Origin: QNES01 sp023143415
GTDB lineage: Bacteria > Pseudomonadota > Gammaproteobacteria > Beggiatoales > Beggiatoaceae
Reading direction: 5' to 3'
Length of the DNA: 5,267 bases
Assembly: GCA_030632725.1 (NCBI GenBank)
Contig: DAOVUF010000320.1
Span: 1-5,267 of the forward strand
Positions 1 through 4,951 of this stretch are shown here, one piece after another; position 1 is the stretch's first letter, and every line of letters begins with the position of its first letter. The position numbers and the translations under genes were made by a program. Below the pieces are notes generated by a model. It made no database searches, was not told the DNA's origin, and saw only the letters and a list, made by a program, of their open reading frames with translations.

Positions 1-174
1 AATCCTTTCTTATATACAATCCTTGTAGTTATTGGTTCTTTTGTAATCATTGGGGTGAATAGTTACAATAAAGTTTATACTTCAAGAAACCAAGTTTCGA
101 GGCGAAAGTTTTTTCTTCAAAAAAACTTTCGCCTCGACTTTAGTTTTTATACTACAAGGATTGCATATAAATAG
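1..174 (+). CDS. C-terminal part of an unrecognised membrane protein, cut by the window edge
   Basis: Frame 1 is open from the first base to a TAG at 172-174, 57 codons, with the start lying outside the window. The translation has a hydrophobic stretch of about 19 residues (FLIYTILVVIGSFVIIGV, residues 3-20), followed by a polar, basic tail (SRRK near residues 33-36). This is the look of a single membrane helix with a cytoplasmic tail. I do not recognise the family. The tail is encoded by the hairpin at 97-137, and the stop codon lies at the very foot of the palindrome at 172-286, so the natural C-terminus may have been replaced by repeat DNA. The frame converges on pgsA. Hydrophobicity and openness are the only support. 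It could be a chance open frame or a decayed gene. Confidence 0.4.
   Translation, partial: NPFLYTILVVIGSFVIIGVNSYNKVYTSRNQVSRRKFFLQKNFRLDFSFYTTRIAYK
11..169. repeat. 19-bp inverted repeat flanking a hairpin
   Basis: Positions 11-29 and 151-169 are reverse complements with one mismatch (18 of 19). The 121-bp interior holds the long hairpin at 97-137, plus a weaker pair (32-40 with 84-93, one bulge). The left arm is part of the codons for the predicted membrane helix of the truncated gene, so the right arm looks like an inverted copy of gene sequence made when the palindrome was inserted or rearranged. Confidence 0.65.
97..137. repeat. Hairpin, TCGAGG/CCTCGA-footed family, copy 1
   Basis: A perfect 18-bp stem pairs 97-114 with 120-137 around a 5-base loop (115-119, CTTCA). 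The feet are TCGAGG and CCTCGA. The middle of the stem is CGAAAG, and the loop side of the left arm is a T-run facing an A-run. The feet and loop-side runs are shared with the hairpin at 4952-4996, but the middle differs. It lies inside the end of the truncated reading frame. It is not a standard intrinsic terminator, because the T-run is inside the stem. Confidence 0.8.
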
Positions 175-286
175 TGTCCATCCGGAAACACCTCCAAAGC
201 TAAAGCGTTGAACTCCAAGATGCCCATTATTTGGAGTCCAACGCTTCAGCTTTGGGATTTTCAAAACAGTTTCCGGATGGACACTA
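172..286. repeat. Nested 115-bp palindrome between convergent genes
   Basis: The outer arms, 172-189 and 269-286, are perfect 18-bp reverse complements (TAGTGTCCATCCGGAAAC on the left). The inner arms, 194-218 and 231-255, pair over 25 bp with two mismatches around a 12-base loop. Both mismatches are A against C when read on the + strand (A202/C247, A211/C238), so an RNA from the - strand would have G-U wobbles there and a continuous helix. The inner arm sequence recurs exactly at 4864-4888. The element lies 65 bp downstream of the pgsA stop and could end or protect that transcript. No T-run follows it on the pgsA side, so it is not a classic intrinsic terminator. Confidence 0.8.
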
Positions 287-351
287 AGAATGTTTGAATT
301 TTAGCGTAAATTGACTCAGTTATTTTATGCAACCCATTATGTCCATGCAGC

Positions 352-909
352 TTACTTGTCATTTTGTAATAAGATTGGTATAGCAGCTTGCAAGTAAACA
401 ATCATTGACCATAAAGTTAAAATCGCAGCGAGATATAACAACACAAAACCGATTTCATAAATCGGCAAGCCTAAAAAGGGTTCATTATAAAGCAGTAATA
501 ATAATGCAGTCATTTGGGCAGTCGTTTTTATTTTGCCGATCATTGAAACGGCGACTTTAGCGCGTTGTCCAATTTCCGCCATCCATTCGCGCAATGCAGA
601 AATAGTAATTTCACGCCCAATAATCACTGCCGCAGGAATTGCCATCCAAAGATCATGATGAACTTGTACAAGAAAGACTAAAGCAGTAGCCACAATCAAT
701 TTATCAGCAACGGGATCTAAAAATGCGCCAAAAGCGGATGTTTGATTCCAGCGTCTTGCTAAATAGCCATCAAACCAGTCGGTAATGGCGGCTAGGGCAA
801 AGATTGAAGTGGTTAATACATTGGCACCTGCCCAAGACAGATAAAACGTGCTTACAAAAACAGGGATTAGGATAATTCTCAATAATGTTAATATGTTGGG
901 GATAGTCAT
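352..909 (-). CDS. pgsA: CDP-diacylglycerol--glycerol-3-phosphate 3-phosphatidyltransferase (phosphatidylglycerophosphate synthase)
   Basis: This inner-membrane enzyme moves a phosphatidyl group from CDP-diacylglycerol to glycerol-3-phosphate, making phosphatidylglycerophosphate, the committed precursor of phosphatidylglycerol and cardiolipin. The 185-residue protein has the complete CDP-alcohol phosphotransferase motif: D44, D47-G48, A51-R52, G61, D65 and D69 at the expected spacing. The aspartates bind the metal ions. A conserved GRE lies at 98-100. About six hydrophobic segments can be seen, starting at residue 5. Length matches the E. coli protein (about 182 residues). The start, MTIPNILTLLRIILIP, matches the family N-terminus, although no good ribosome binding site precedes it. 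In many gammaproteobacteria pgsA follows uvrC. Here the upstream neighbour is a MITE-like element and the divergent moaB, so that linkage is lost. Confidence 0.95.
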   Translation of the reverse strand: MTIPNILTLLRIILIPVFVSTFYLSWAGANVLTTSIFALAAITDWFDGYLARRWNQTSAFGAFLDPVADKLIVATALVFLVQVHHDLWMAIPAAVIIGREITISALREWMAEIGQRAKVAVSMIGKIKTTAQMTALLLLLYNEPFLGLPIYEIGFVLLYLAAILTLWSMIVYLQAAIPILLQNDK

Positions 910-945
910 AATTTGAATGATTAAAAATGAATTGAGCTATAAAAA

Positions 946-1054
946 GAGCCTCTTGCAAAACTCAAGTAAAAAATATGTAACTGTTTGTTTTTATTATATT
1001 TTAAGTTTAAACTTGTCTAAAAAAATGGCATTTTCAGAGTTTTGCAAGAGCCTC
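946..1054. mobile_element. MITE-like element with 18-bp terminal inverted repeats
   Basis: The ends, 946-963 (GAGCCTCTTGCAAAACTC) and 1037-1054, are reverse complements over 18 bp with one mismatch (17 of 18). The 73-bp interior is very AT-rich, has no reading frame and contains a 12-bp palindrome AAGTTTAAACTT (1003-1014). A short non-coding element with long terminal inverted repeats is the form of a MITE mobilised by a transposase encoded elsewhere. The GAG..CTTTGCAAAA style of end recalls, from memory, IS5-family ends such as those of Neisseria IS1106-like elements. No clean target duplication is visible (AAAAA on the left, TAAAT on the right). It fills much of the divergent gap between pgsA and moaB, where both promoters would be expected. 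Confidence 0.6.
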
Positions 1055-1086
1055 TAAATTGAGTTTTTCACCATAAAATATTTGCT

Positions 1087-1118
1087 TTCGAGGTTTGATT
1101 TCAAACGTGTACCCCGAA
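1087..1118. repeat. Decayed hairpin, TCGAGG-footed family, copy 2
   Basis: The left arm TTCGAGGTTTGA (1087-1098) is identical to 12 bases of the left arm of the hairpin at 4952-4996. GTTTGA (1093-1098) pairs with TCAAAC (1101-1106) across two bases. The foot TTCG (1087-1090) can pair with CGAA (1115-1118), but between them the right arm reads GTGTACCC and no longer matches. It appears to be a degraded copy, 31 bp upstream of moaB. Confidence 0.5.
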
Positions 1119-1148
1119 ACTTAACAACATTGAAGAAATAAAAAGGTT

Positions 1149-1679
1149 ATGAAAGCACGAAAATTCATCCCTTTAAATATTGCTATTCTCACCGTTTCAG
1201 ACACTCGCACTGAAGAAAATGATACTTCAGGCAAAATCCTTGTTGAACGCTTAACGGCAGAAGGGCATCATCGATCCGATAAAGTTATTGTACCTGATAA
1301 TATTTATCAAATTCGGGCTATCGTTTCTGCTTGGATCGCTAACCCAGACATTCAAGTGATTATTACAACAGGTGGTACAGGAGTGACAGGTAGAGATGGT
1401 ACGCCTGAAGCGATTAAACCATTATTAGATAAAAAACTTGAAGGTTTTGGCGAATTATTTCGTACAATTTCTTATGAAGAAATTAAAACATCAAGTTTAC
1501 ATTCTCGTGCATTAGCTGGTGTTGTTAATGGTACTTATATCTTTTGCTTACCAGGTTCATCAGGTGCCTGTAAAACGGGATGGGATAAAATCCTCCAAGC
1601 ACAATTGGACTACAGAACTCGCCCTTGTAACTTCGTTGAAATGATGCCACGTTTGATGGAAATGGATTCTAAGGAATGA
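1149..1679 (+). CDS. moaB: Molybdenum cofactor biosynthesis protein B (MoaB)
   Basis: This is a cytoplasmic MoCF_biosynth-fold protein of the MoaB/MogA group. MogA adenylylates molybdopterin before molybdenum insertion. E. coli MoaB is closely related but its own role there is less clear, and in species lacking mogA MoaB is thought to take the step. The 176-residue protein has the diagnostic parts in order: IAILTVSDTR (11-20), DTSG (25-28), the molybdopterin-binding loop TTGGTG (73-78) followed by GRDGTPEA (81-88), FRTISYEEI near 104-112, SRALAGV (119-125), LPGS (134-137), and the MoaB-like end RTRPCNFVEMMPRL (156-169). The GHH and VSAWIA segments also match E. coli MoaB. An in-frame TGA 18 bp upstream and no other nearby ATG fix the start. 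The AAAGG before it is only two bases away. No other moa, moe or mob gene is present, so it seems to be expressed alone. Confidence 0.93.
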   Translation: MKARKFIPLNIAILTVSDTRTEENDTSGKILVERLTAEGHHRSDKVIVPDNIYQIRAIVSAWIANPDIQVIITTGGTGVTGRDGTPEAIKPLLDKKLEGFGELFRTISYEEIKTSSLHSRALAGVVNGTYIFCLPGSSGACKTGWDKILQAQLDYRTRPCNFVEMMPRLMEMDSKE

Positions 1680-1717
1680 GGCTTTAATAACATCCAAAAC
1701 TTTTAAACGAAAATGAG

Positions 1718-1736
1718 CCAAAGCTAAAATGTTGGA
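1718..1736 (-). repeat. Degenerate fragment of the 25-bp TTGGAGTTCAACG-type repeat
   Basis: CCAAAGCTAAAATGTTGGA resembles the first 19 bases of the arm at 194-218 (16 of 19 by eye) in the same orientation, i.e. the reverse of the copy at 4864-4888. It lies in the moaB/aminotransferase gap and has no visible partner arm. Confidence 0.45.
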
Positions 1737-1790
1737 CGTTTTTTTGGGAATTTCTAAAATTTGACGGATTTTCAGTGTGATTTTTTTTAA

Positions 1791-1820
1791 TATTAAAGTA
1801 AAATATATTAAAGTAAAATT
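1791..1820. repeat. 15-bp tandem duplication upstream of the aminotransferase gene
   Basis: TATTAAAGTAAAATA (1791-1805) is followed directly by TATTAAAGTAAAATT (1806-1820), 14 of 15 identical. Each copy contains a TAAAAT that could act as a -10 box (1799-1804 and 1814-1819). A TTGACG lies at 1761-1766 but its spacing to either box is wrong, so no full promoter can be assigned. The copies end 20 bp before the gene start. Confidence 0.6.
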
Positions 1821-1840
1821 ACCAAGTCAATAATAGAATT

Positions 1841-3025
1841 ATGAATTTACAAATTGCAAGGCGTGTTCAAGCCATTAAACCCTCACCAACATTAGCAGTA
1901 ACTGCTCGCGCCGCTGAAATGCGAGCCGCCGGGCATGATATTATCGGCTTAGGGGCAGGTGAGCCTGATTTTGATACGCCACGCCATATTAAACAAATGG
2001 CTGTAGATGCCCTGAATAAGGGCTACACGAAATATACGCCTGTTGATGGTATTCCCGAACTTAAACAAGCGATTATCAAAAAATTTGCCCAGGATAATCA
2101 ACTCAAATATGAGATGAAACAAGTGCTGGTTTCATGTGGGGGCAAACAGAGCTTTTATAATTTGGCGCAAGCACTGCTCGATCCTGGGGATGAAGTGATT
2201 ATTCCTGCCCCCTACTGGGTTTCTTATCCTGATATAGTCAAGTTAGCAAGTGCAGCACCTGTGATTGTCAGTGGTGGCATCCAACAAGGCTTTAAAATTA
2301 CGCCTAAACAATTAGAAGCCGCGATGACGGAGAAAACCAGACTATTTATCATGAATAGTCCGTCCAATCCGACAGGAACACATTATACGCCTGACGAATT
2401 AGCCGAATTAGGAGCGATTTTGAAAGGTTATCCCAAAGTGATGGTAGTCACTGATGATATGTATGAACATATCTTGTGGGAAGGCGCACCTTTTAAAAAT
2501 ATCCTCAATATGTGTCCTGATTTGTATGATCGTACCTTCGTACTCAATGGAGTATCCAAAGCTTATGCGATGACGGGATGGCGTATTGGTTATGCTGGTG
2601 GACCTGAGCGACTGATACAAAAAATGAAAACAATTCAGTCGCAAAGTACCTCTAACCCAACGTCGATATCCCAATATGCTGCCCTAGCCGCCCTTGAAGG
2701 TGATCAGTCTTTCATTGAAAAAATGGTCGCCACTTTTAAAAAGCGGCATAATTTTGTATTAGCGTCTTTACTCAAAATTGACAGCGTTGCTTGTTTGCCC
2801 AGTCAAGGCACATTTTACATTTTTCCGAACATGCAAGGGGTTATGGATCGCTTAGGCATTAAAACAGATGTTGAATTTAGCGAATTTTTAATTGAAAAAG
2901 CAAAAGTGGCTTTAGTTCCAGGTTCTGCCTTTGGCGCCTCTGGTCATGTACGGATTTCCTTCGCAACAAGCATGGAAAATCTTGAAGAGGCGATGAAAAG
3001 GCTCCATGAAGTGCTTGATGCTTAA
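1841..3025 (+). CDS. Pyridoxal-phosphate aspartate aminotransferase, class I subgroup Ib
   Basis: This cytoplasmic enzyme transfers the amino group between aspartate and 2-oxoglutarate. Some members of the same subgroup also, or mainly, use prephenate or aromatic substrates, which I cannot tell apart here. The 394-residue protein is full length and has the fold-type I residues: G100-G101-K102 in the phosphate loop, W126 stacking on the cofactor (APYWVSYP), N176 in NPTG, D205 for the pyridine nitrogen, Y208, the Schiff-base lysine K240 in SKAYAMTGWRIGY with R248, and the substrate-carboxylate arginine R371 (HVRISFA). The motif after the strand reads TDDMYEHI where most relatives have SDEIYEHI, a conservative change. 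The N-terminus (ARRVQAIKPSPTLAVTARAAEM) is typical, so the ATG at 1841 is accepted although only a weak AGA precedes it. It stands alone: 161 bp after moaB and 294 bp before nuoM. Confidence 0.93.
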   Translation: MNLQIARRVQAIKPSPTLAVTARAAEMRAAGHDIIGLGAGEPDFDTPRHIKQMAVDALNKGYTKYTPVDGIPELKQAIIKKFAQDNQLKYEMKQVLVSCGGKQSFYNLAQALLDPGDEVIIPAPYWVSYPDIVKLASAAPVIVSGGIQQGFKITPKQLEAAMTEKTRLFIMNSPSNPTGTHYTPDELAELGAILKGYPKVMVVTDDMYEHILWEGAPFKNILNMCPDLYDRTFVLNGVSKAYAMTGWRIGYAGGPERLIQKMKTIQSQSTSNPTSISQYAALAALEGDQSFIEKMVATFKKRHNFVLASLLKIDSVACLPSQGTFYIFPNMQGVMDRLGIKTDVEFSEFLIEKAKVALVPGSAFGASGHVRISFATSMENLEEAMKRLHEVLDA

Positions 3026-3053
3026 TTGAAAATTGATTAGTCGTTTCAAGTCG

Positions 3054-3092
3054 ATTCGAGCTTTAATTTTCAAAAAAACGAAAACCTCGAAT
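3054..3092. repeat. Hairpin, TCGAGG/CCTCGA-footed family, copy 3
   Basis: ATTCGAG (3054-3060) pairs with CTCGAAT (3086-3092). The interior keeps the family pattern of a T-rich stretch, TTTTC, and an A-run, but the middle of the stem no longer pairs well. A competing 9-bp pair joins 3026-3034 to 3065-3073. It lies 28 bp after the aminotransferase stop. Confidence 0.5.
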
Positions 3093-3101
3093 ACCTGAAC
3101 T

Positions 3102-3134
3102 AGACCTGACAGGTTTTGGAAACCTGTCAGGTCT
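3102..3134. repeat. Perfect 15-bp hairpin, AGACCTGACAGG type
   Basis: AGACCTGACAGGTTT (3102-3116) pairs perfectly with 3120-3134 around the 3-base loop TGG. No T-run follows on either side, so termination is possible but not shown. From memory, near-identical GACCTGACAGG palindromes are scattered through the genomes of unrelated filamentous and mat-forming bacteria. That would need a search. Confidence 0.8.
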
Positions 3135-3160
3135 GATTCAACAACTAGTCTGATTCAACA
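3131..3160. repeat. 13-bp direct repeat with a 17-bp period
   Basis: GTCTGATTCAACA occurs at 3131-3143 and 3148-3160. The first copy starts inside the right arm of the preceding hairpin, so the short duplication may have arisen by slippage next to the palindrome. Confidence 0.6.
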
Positions 3161-3173
3161 TGGTGGAATTTAT

Positions 3174-3203
3174 TTCATGCACATTCCTTAATTAGTCTAT
3201 AAT
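3174..3203 (+). promoter_or_regulatory. Candidate sigma-70 promoter for the leader frame and nuoM
   Basis: A perfect -10 box TATAAT lies at 3198-3203. The best -35 candidate is TTCATG (3174-3179, 3 of 6) with an 18-bp spacer. Transcription would begin near 3210, giving a leader of roughly 110 bases before nuoM. It is the only perfect -10 box I saw upstream of a gene here, but the weak -35 lowers confidence. Confidence 0.4.
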
Positions 3204-3244
3204 GAAACGAACTTTGCATCACTATCTGCAACTGAGGTATTTTG

Positions 3245-3307
3245 ATGTCTCGGAAAATCGTTTTTGAATTTGGCAGAATCCAAACTTTGGACTCCTATAA
3301 CAGATAA
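3245..3307 (+). CDS. 20-codon leader frame upstream of and in frame with nuoM
   Basis: An ATG at 3245 opens a 20-codon frame (MSRKIVFEFG... ending SYNR) that stops at TAA 3305-3307, 12 bp before the nuoM start. TGAGG at 3233-3237 is a good Shine-Dalgarno sequence seven bases before the ATG, clearly better than that of any larger gene in the window. nuoM has almost none. The frame follows the TATAAT box and shares the reading frame of nuoM, so translation could be coupled to nuoM or read through the TAA. The sequence matches no leader peptide I know and has no run of a single amino acid that would indicate attenuation. It may be a chance frame. Confidence 0.35.
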   Translation: MSRKIVFEFGRIQTLDSYNR

Positions 3308-3327
3308 CTAATAACTGAGATGACTGA
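3305..3327 (+). repeat. TAACTGA-like heptamers spanning the nuoM start
   Basis: Three related heptamers follow one another: TAACTAA (3305-3311), TAACTGA (3312-3318) and, after two bases, TGACTGA (3321-3327), which overlaps the nuoM start codon. A CAACTGA also lies at 3229-3235, next to the leader frame's ribosome binding site. From memory, abundant intergenic TAACTGA direct repeats have been reported in marine Beggiatoaceae, often just before genes. Three imperfect units are a weak array. Confidence 0.45.
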
Positions 3328-4840
3328 TTTATCATTACTAAGTGTATTAATTTGGCTACCCATTTTGGGCAGCTTATGGATACTCATTATTGGAGACAAA
3401 CAAGCTACTACTGCTCGCCCTATTGCATTAGCCGTTTCTTTGCTGACATTTTGTTTGTCATTAATACTGTATTTTTTGTTTGATCCGACAACTGCTGACA
3501 TGCAGTTCACCGAAAAACTGTCTTGGATACCCGCTTTTGGTATCAACTACCATTTAGGCATAGATGGTATCTCCATGCCTTTGATTATATTAACCACTTT
3601 CACTATGGTGTTAGTTGTATTAGCGGGCTGGGAAACCATCAAGTATAAACCCGCACAATATCTAGGGGCATTTCTCTTCATGGAAGGGTTGATGATCGGC
3701 GTATTTTCAGCCTTAGATGCCATTCTATTCTATGTATTATGGGAAGCCATGCTGATACCCATGTTTCTCATTATTGGTATTTGGGGTGGCCCTCGGCGCG
3801 TCTATGCAACGATTAAATTTTTTCTCTACACCTTTTTTGGTTCGGTGTTGATGCTGATCGCACTATTGTACCTCTATTCTCAAGCCGATAGCTTTAGCAT
3901 TTTAGATTACCACACGCTACCGATTTCCTTAGAGGCGCAAAAGTGGATATTCCTCGCATTCTTAGTCGCATTTGCGGTCAAAGTACCCATGTGGCCAGTA
4001 CACACATGGCTGCCCGATGCCCACGTTGAAGCACCGACAGGCGGCTCCGTGATTTTGGCCGCCATTATGTTGAAAATGGGCGGCTATGGTTTCCTTCGAT
4101 TTAGCTTACCAATTACACCTGATGCCAGCAATCAATTTGACTGGCTAATTATCGCCCTCTCTCTCATTGCCATTATCTATATTGCCTTTGTTGCCCTCGT
4201 GCAGAAAGACATGAAAAAACTCATTGCCTATTCATCTATTTCCCACATGGGATTTGCCACATTAGGCTTTTTCATTGGATTTATGATTTACAAGAACACA
4301 AATTCAATTGATGGAGCTGTCATGGCAATAGAAGGCGGCATGGTGCAAATGATTTCACATGGCTTTATCTCAGGCGCATTATTCCTCTGTGTCGGGGTAC
4401 TATATGAACGCCTTCACAGTCGCCAAATTGCTGACTACGGCGGTGTTGCCAATGTCATGCCCCGCTTTGCCCTATTCTTCGTACTATTTGCCATGGCAAA
4501 CGCCGGTTTACCCGCAACTTCTGGCTTTGTCGGCGAATTCTTAATCATCCTAGCCTCATTCAAAGCCAACTTCTGGATAGCCTTCGGTGCTGCCACTATT
4601 ATGATTTTGGGAGCCGCCTACACCCTATGGATGATAAAAAGGGTGATATATGGCGCAGTTACCAAAGACAGCGTCGCCAGCCTAAAAGACATCGGAGGGC
4701 GCGAGACATTGATTTTGAGCGTCTTAGCCATTGCTGTCTTATTATTTGGTATTTGGCCAGCGCCGCTCTTAGAAGTGATGGATGTCACCGTACAACATTT
4801 GGTAGAACATATTTTGCAGTCTAAAGTGCCAGCGATGTAA
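3320..4840 (+). CDS. nuoM: NADH-quinone oxidoreductase subunit M (complex I, NuoM)
   Basis: This is one of the three antiporter-like subunits that carry protons across the inner membrane in respiratory complex I. The 506 residues (E. coli about 509) form roughly 14 hydrophobic helices. Key charged residues are in place: E142 in the helix-5 LWEAMLIPM motif (E. coli E144), K221 in VKVPMWPVHTWLPDAH (K234), K252 in MLKMGGYG (K265), H309 in SHMG, H347, and E406 in VGEF (E407). LPDAHVEAPT and the PATSGFVGEF segment are typical of the family. It looks fully functional. The N-terminus (LLSVLIWLPILG) matches relatives and an in-frame stop lies 15 bp upstream, so ATG 3320 is the start despite lacking a clear ribosome binding site. 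In most gammaproteobacteria nuoM lies between nuoL and nuoN. Here the aminotransferase precedes it and 427 bp of repeats follow. Confidence 0.95.
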   Translation: MTDLSLLSVLIWLPILGSLWILIIGDKQATTARPIALAVSLLTFCLSLILYFLFDPTTADMQFTEKLSWIPAFGINYHLGIDGISMPLIILTTFTMVLVVLAGWETIKYKPAQYLGAFLFMEGLMIGVFSALDAILFYVLWEAMLIPMFLIIGIWGGPRRVYATIKFFLYTFFGSVLMLIALLYLYSQADSFSILDYHTLPISLEAQKWIFLAFLVAFAVKVPMWPVHTWLPDAHVEAPTGGSVILAAIMLKMGGYGFLRFSLPITPDASNQFDWLIIALSLIAIIYIAFVALVQKDMKKLIAYSSISHMGFATLGFFIGFMIYKNTNSIDGAVMAIEGGMVQMISHGFISGALFLCVGVLYERLHSRQIADYGGVANVMPRFALFFVLFAMANAGLPATSGFVGEFLIILASFKANFWIAFGAATIMILGAAYTLWMIKRVIYGAVTKDSVASLKDIGGRETLILSVLAIAVLLFGIWPAPLLEVMDVTVQHLVEHILQSKVPAM

Positions 4841-4863
4841 TTCTCCGTCCAACGCTAGAGGTA

Positions 4864-4888
4864 TTGGAGTTCAACGCTTTAGCTTTGG
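4864..4888 (+). repeat. 25-bp dispersed repeat, exact copy of the 194-218 arm
   Basis: All 25 bases, beginning TTGGAGTTCAACG, are the exact reverse complement of 194-218 and differ at two positions from 231-255. A 13-base piece (GCTTTAGCTTTGG) recurs at 4996-5008. The two exact copies are about 4.7 kb apart. This is therefore a family that moves or is copied, not a local duplication. Confidence 0.8.
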
Positions 4889-4934
4889 CGATTCGTATAG
4901 AAATCCGATTTTTTTGTTCTGAATCAGAATTTCT
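4876..4934 (+). repeat. 59-bp direct repeat, copy 1
   Basis: This copy is identical at every base to 4996-5054, exactly 120 bp downstream. It begins GCTTTAGCTTTGGCG, overlapping the 25-bp dispersed repeat. It contains a T7 run (4909-4915), a near-palindrome TTCTGAATCAGAA (4917-4929), and an AGAAAT/ATTTCT pair (4899-4904, 4929-4934) that encloses them. Confidence 0.9.
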
Positions 4935-4951
4935 TTATTCGCCATGGAGTA

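Noticed and set aside
82..264. 60-codon minus-strand open frame
   Set aside because: It runs through the hairpin and both inner arms of the nested palindrome, so its openness is a by-product of the repeats. No protein family is recognisable.
770..958. 62-codon minus-strand frame overlapping the start of pgsA
   Set aside because: It lies in another frame of pgsA and runs into the MITE-like element. Cysteine- and histidine-rich composition looks like out-of-frame translation.
946..1054. CRISPR repeat or attachment site
   Set aside because: There are only two inverted copies, no direct spaced repeats and no integrase or cas gene nearby. Terminal inverted repeats of a MITE fit better.
1689..1745. 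Possible intrinsic terminator after moaB: 1689-1697 pairing with 1732-1740, followed by seven T
   Set aside because: The stem is only nine pairs with one A/C mismatch and a 34-base loop, too weak to call, although the T-run is in the right place.
1761..1793. TTGACG and TAATAT as an aminotransferase promoter
   Set aside because: The spacer would be 21 bp and the -10 matches only four of six bases, so chance in AT-rich DNA is as likely.
3295..3546. 83-codon minus-strand frame over the nuoM start
   Set aside because: It is antisense to well-supported nuoM coding sequence and has no family resemblance.
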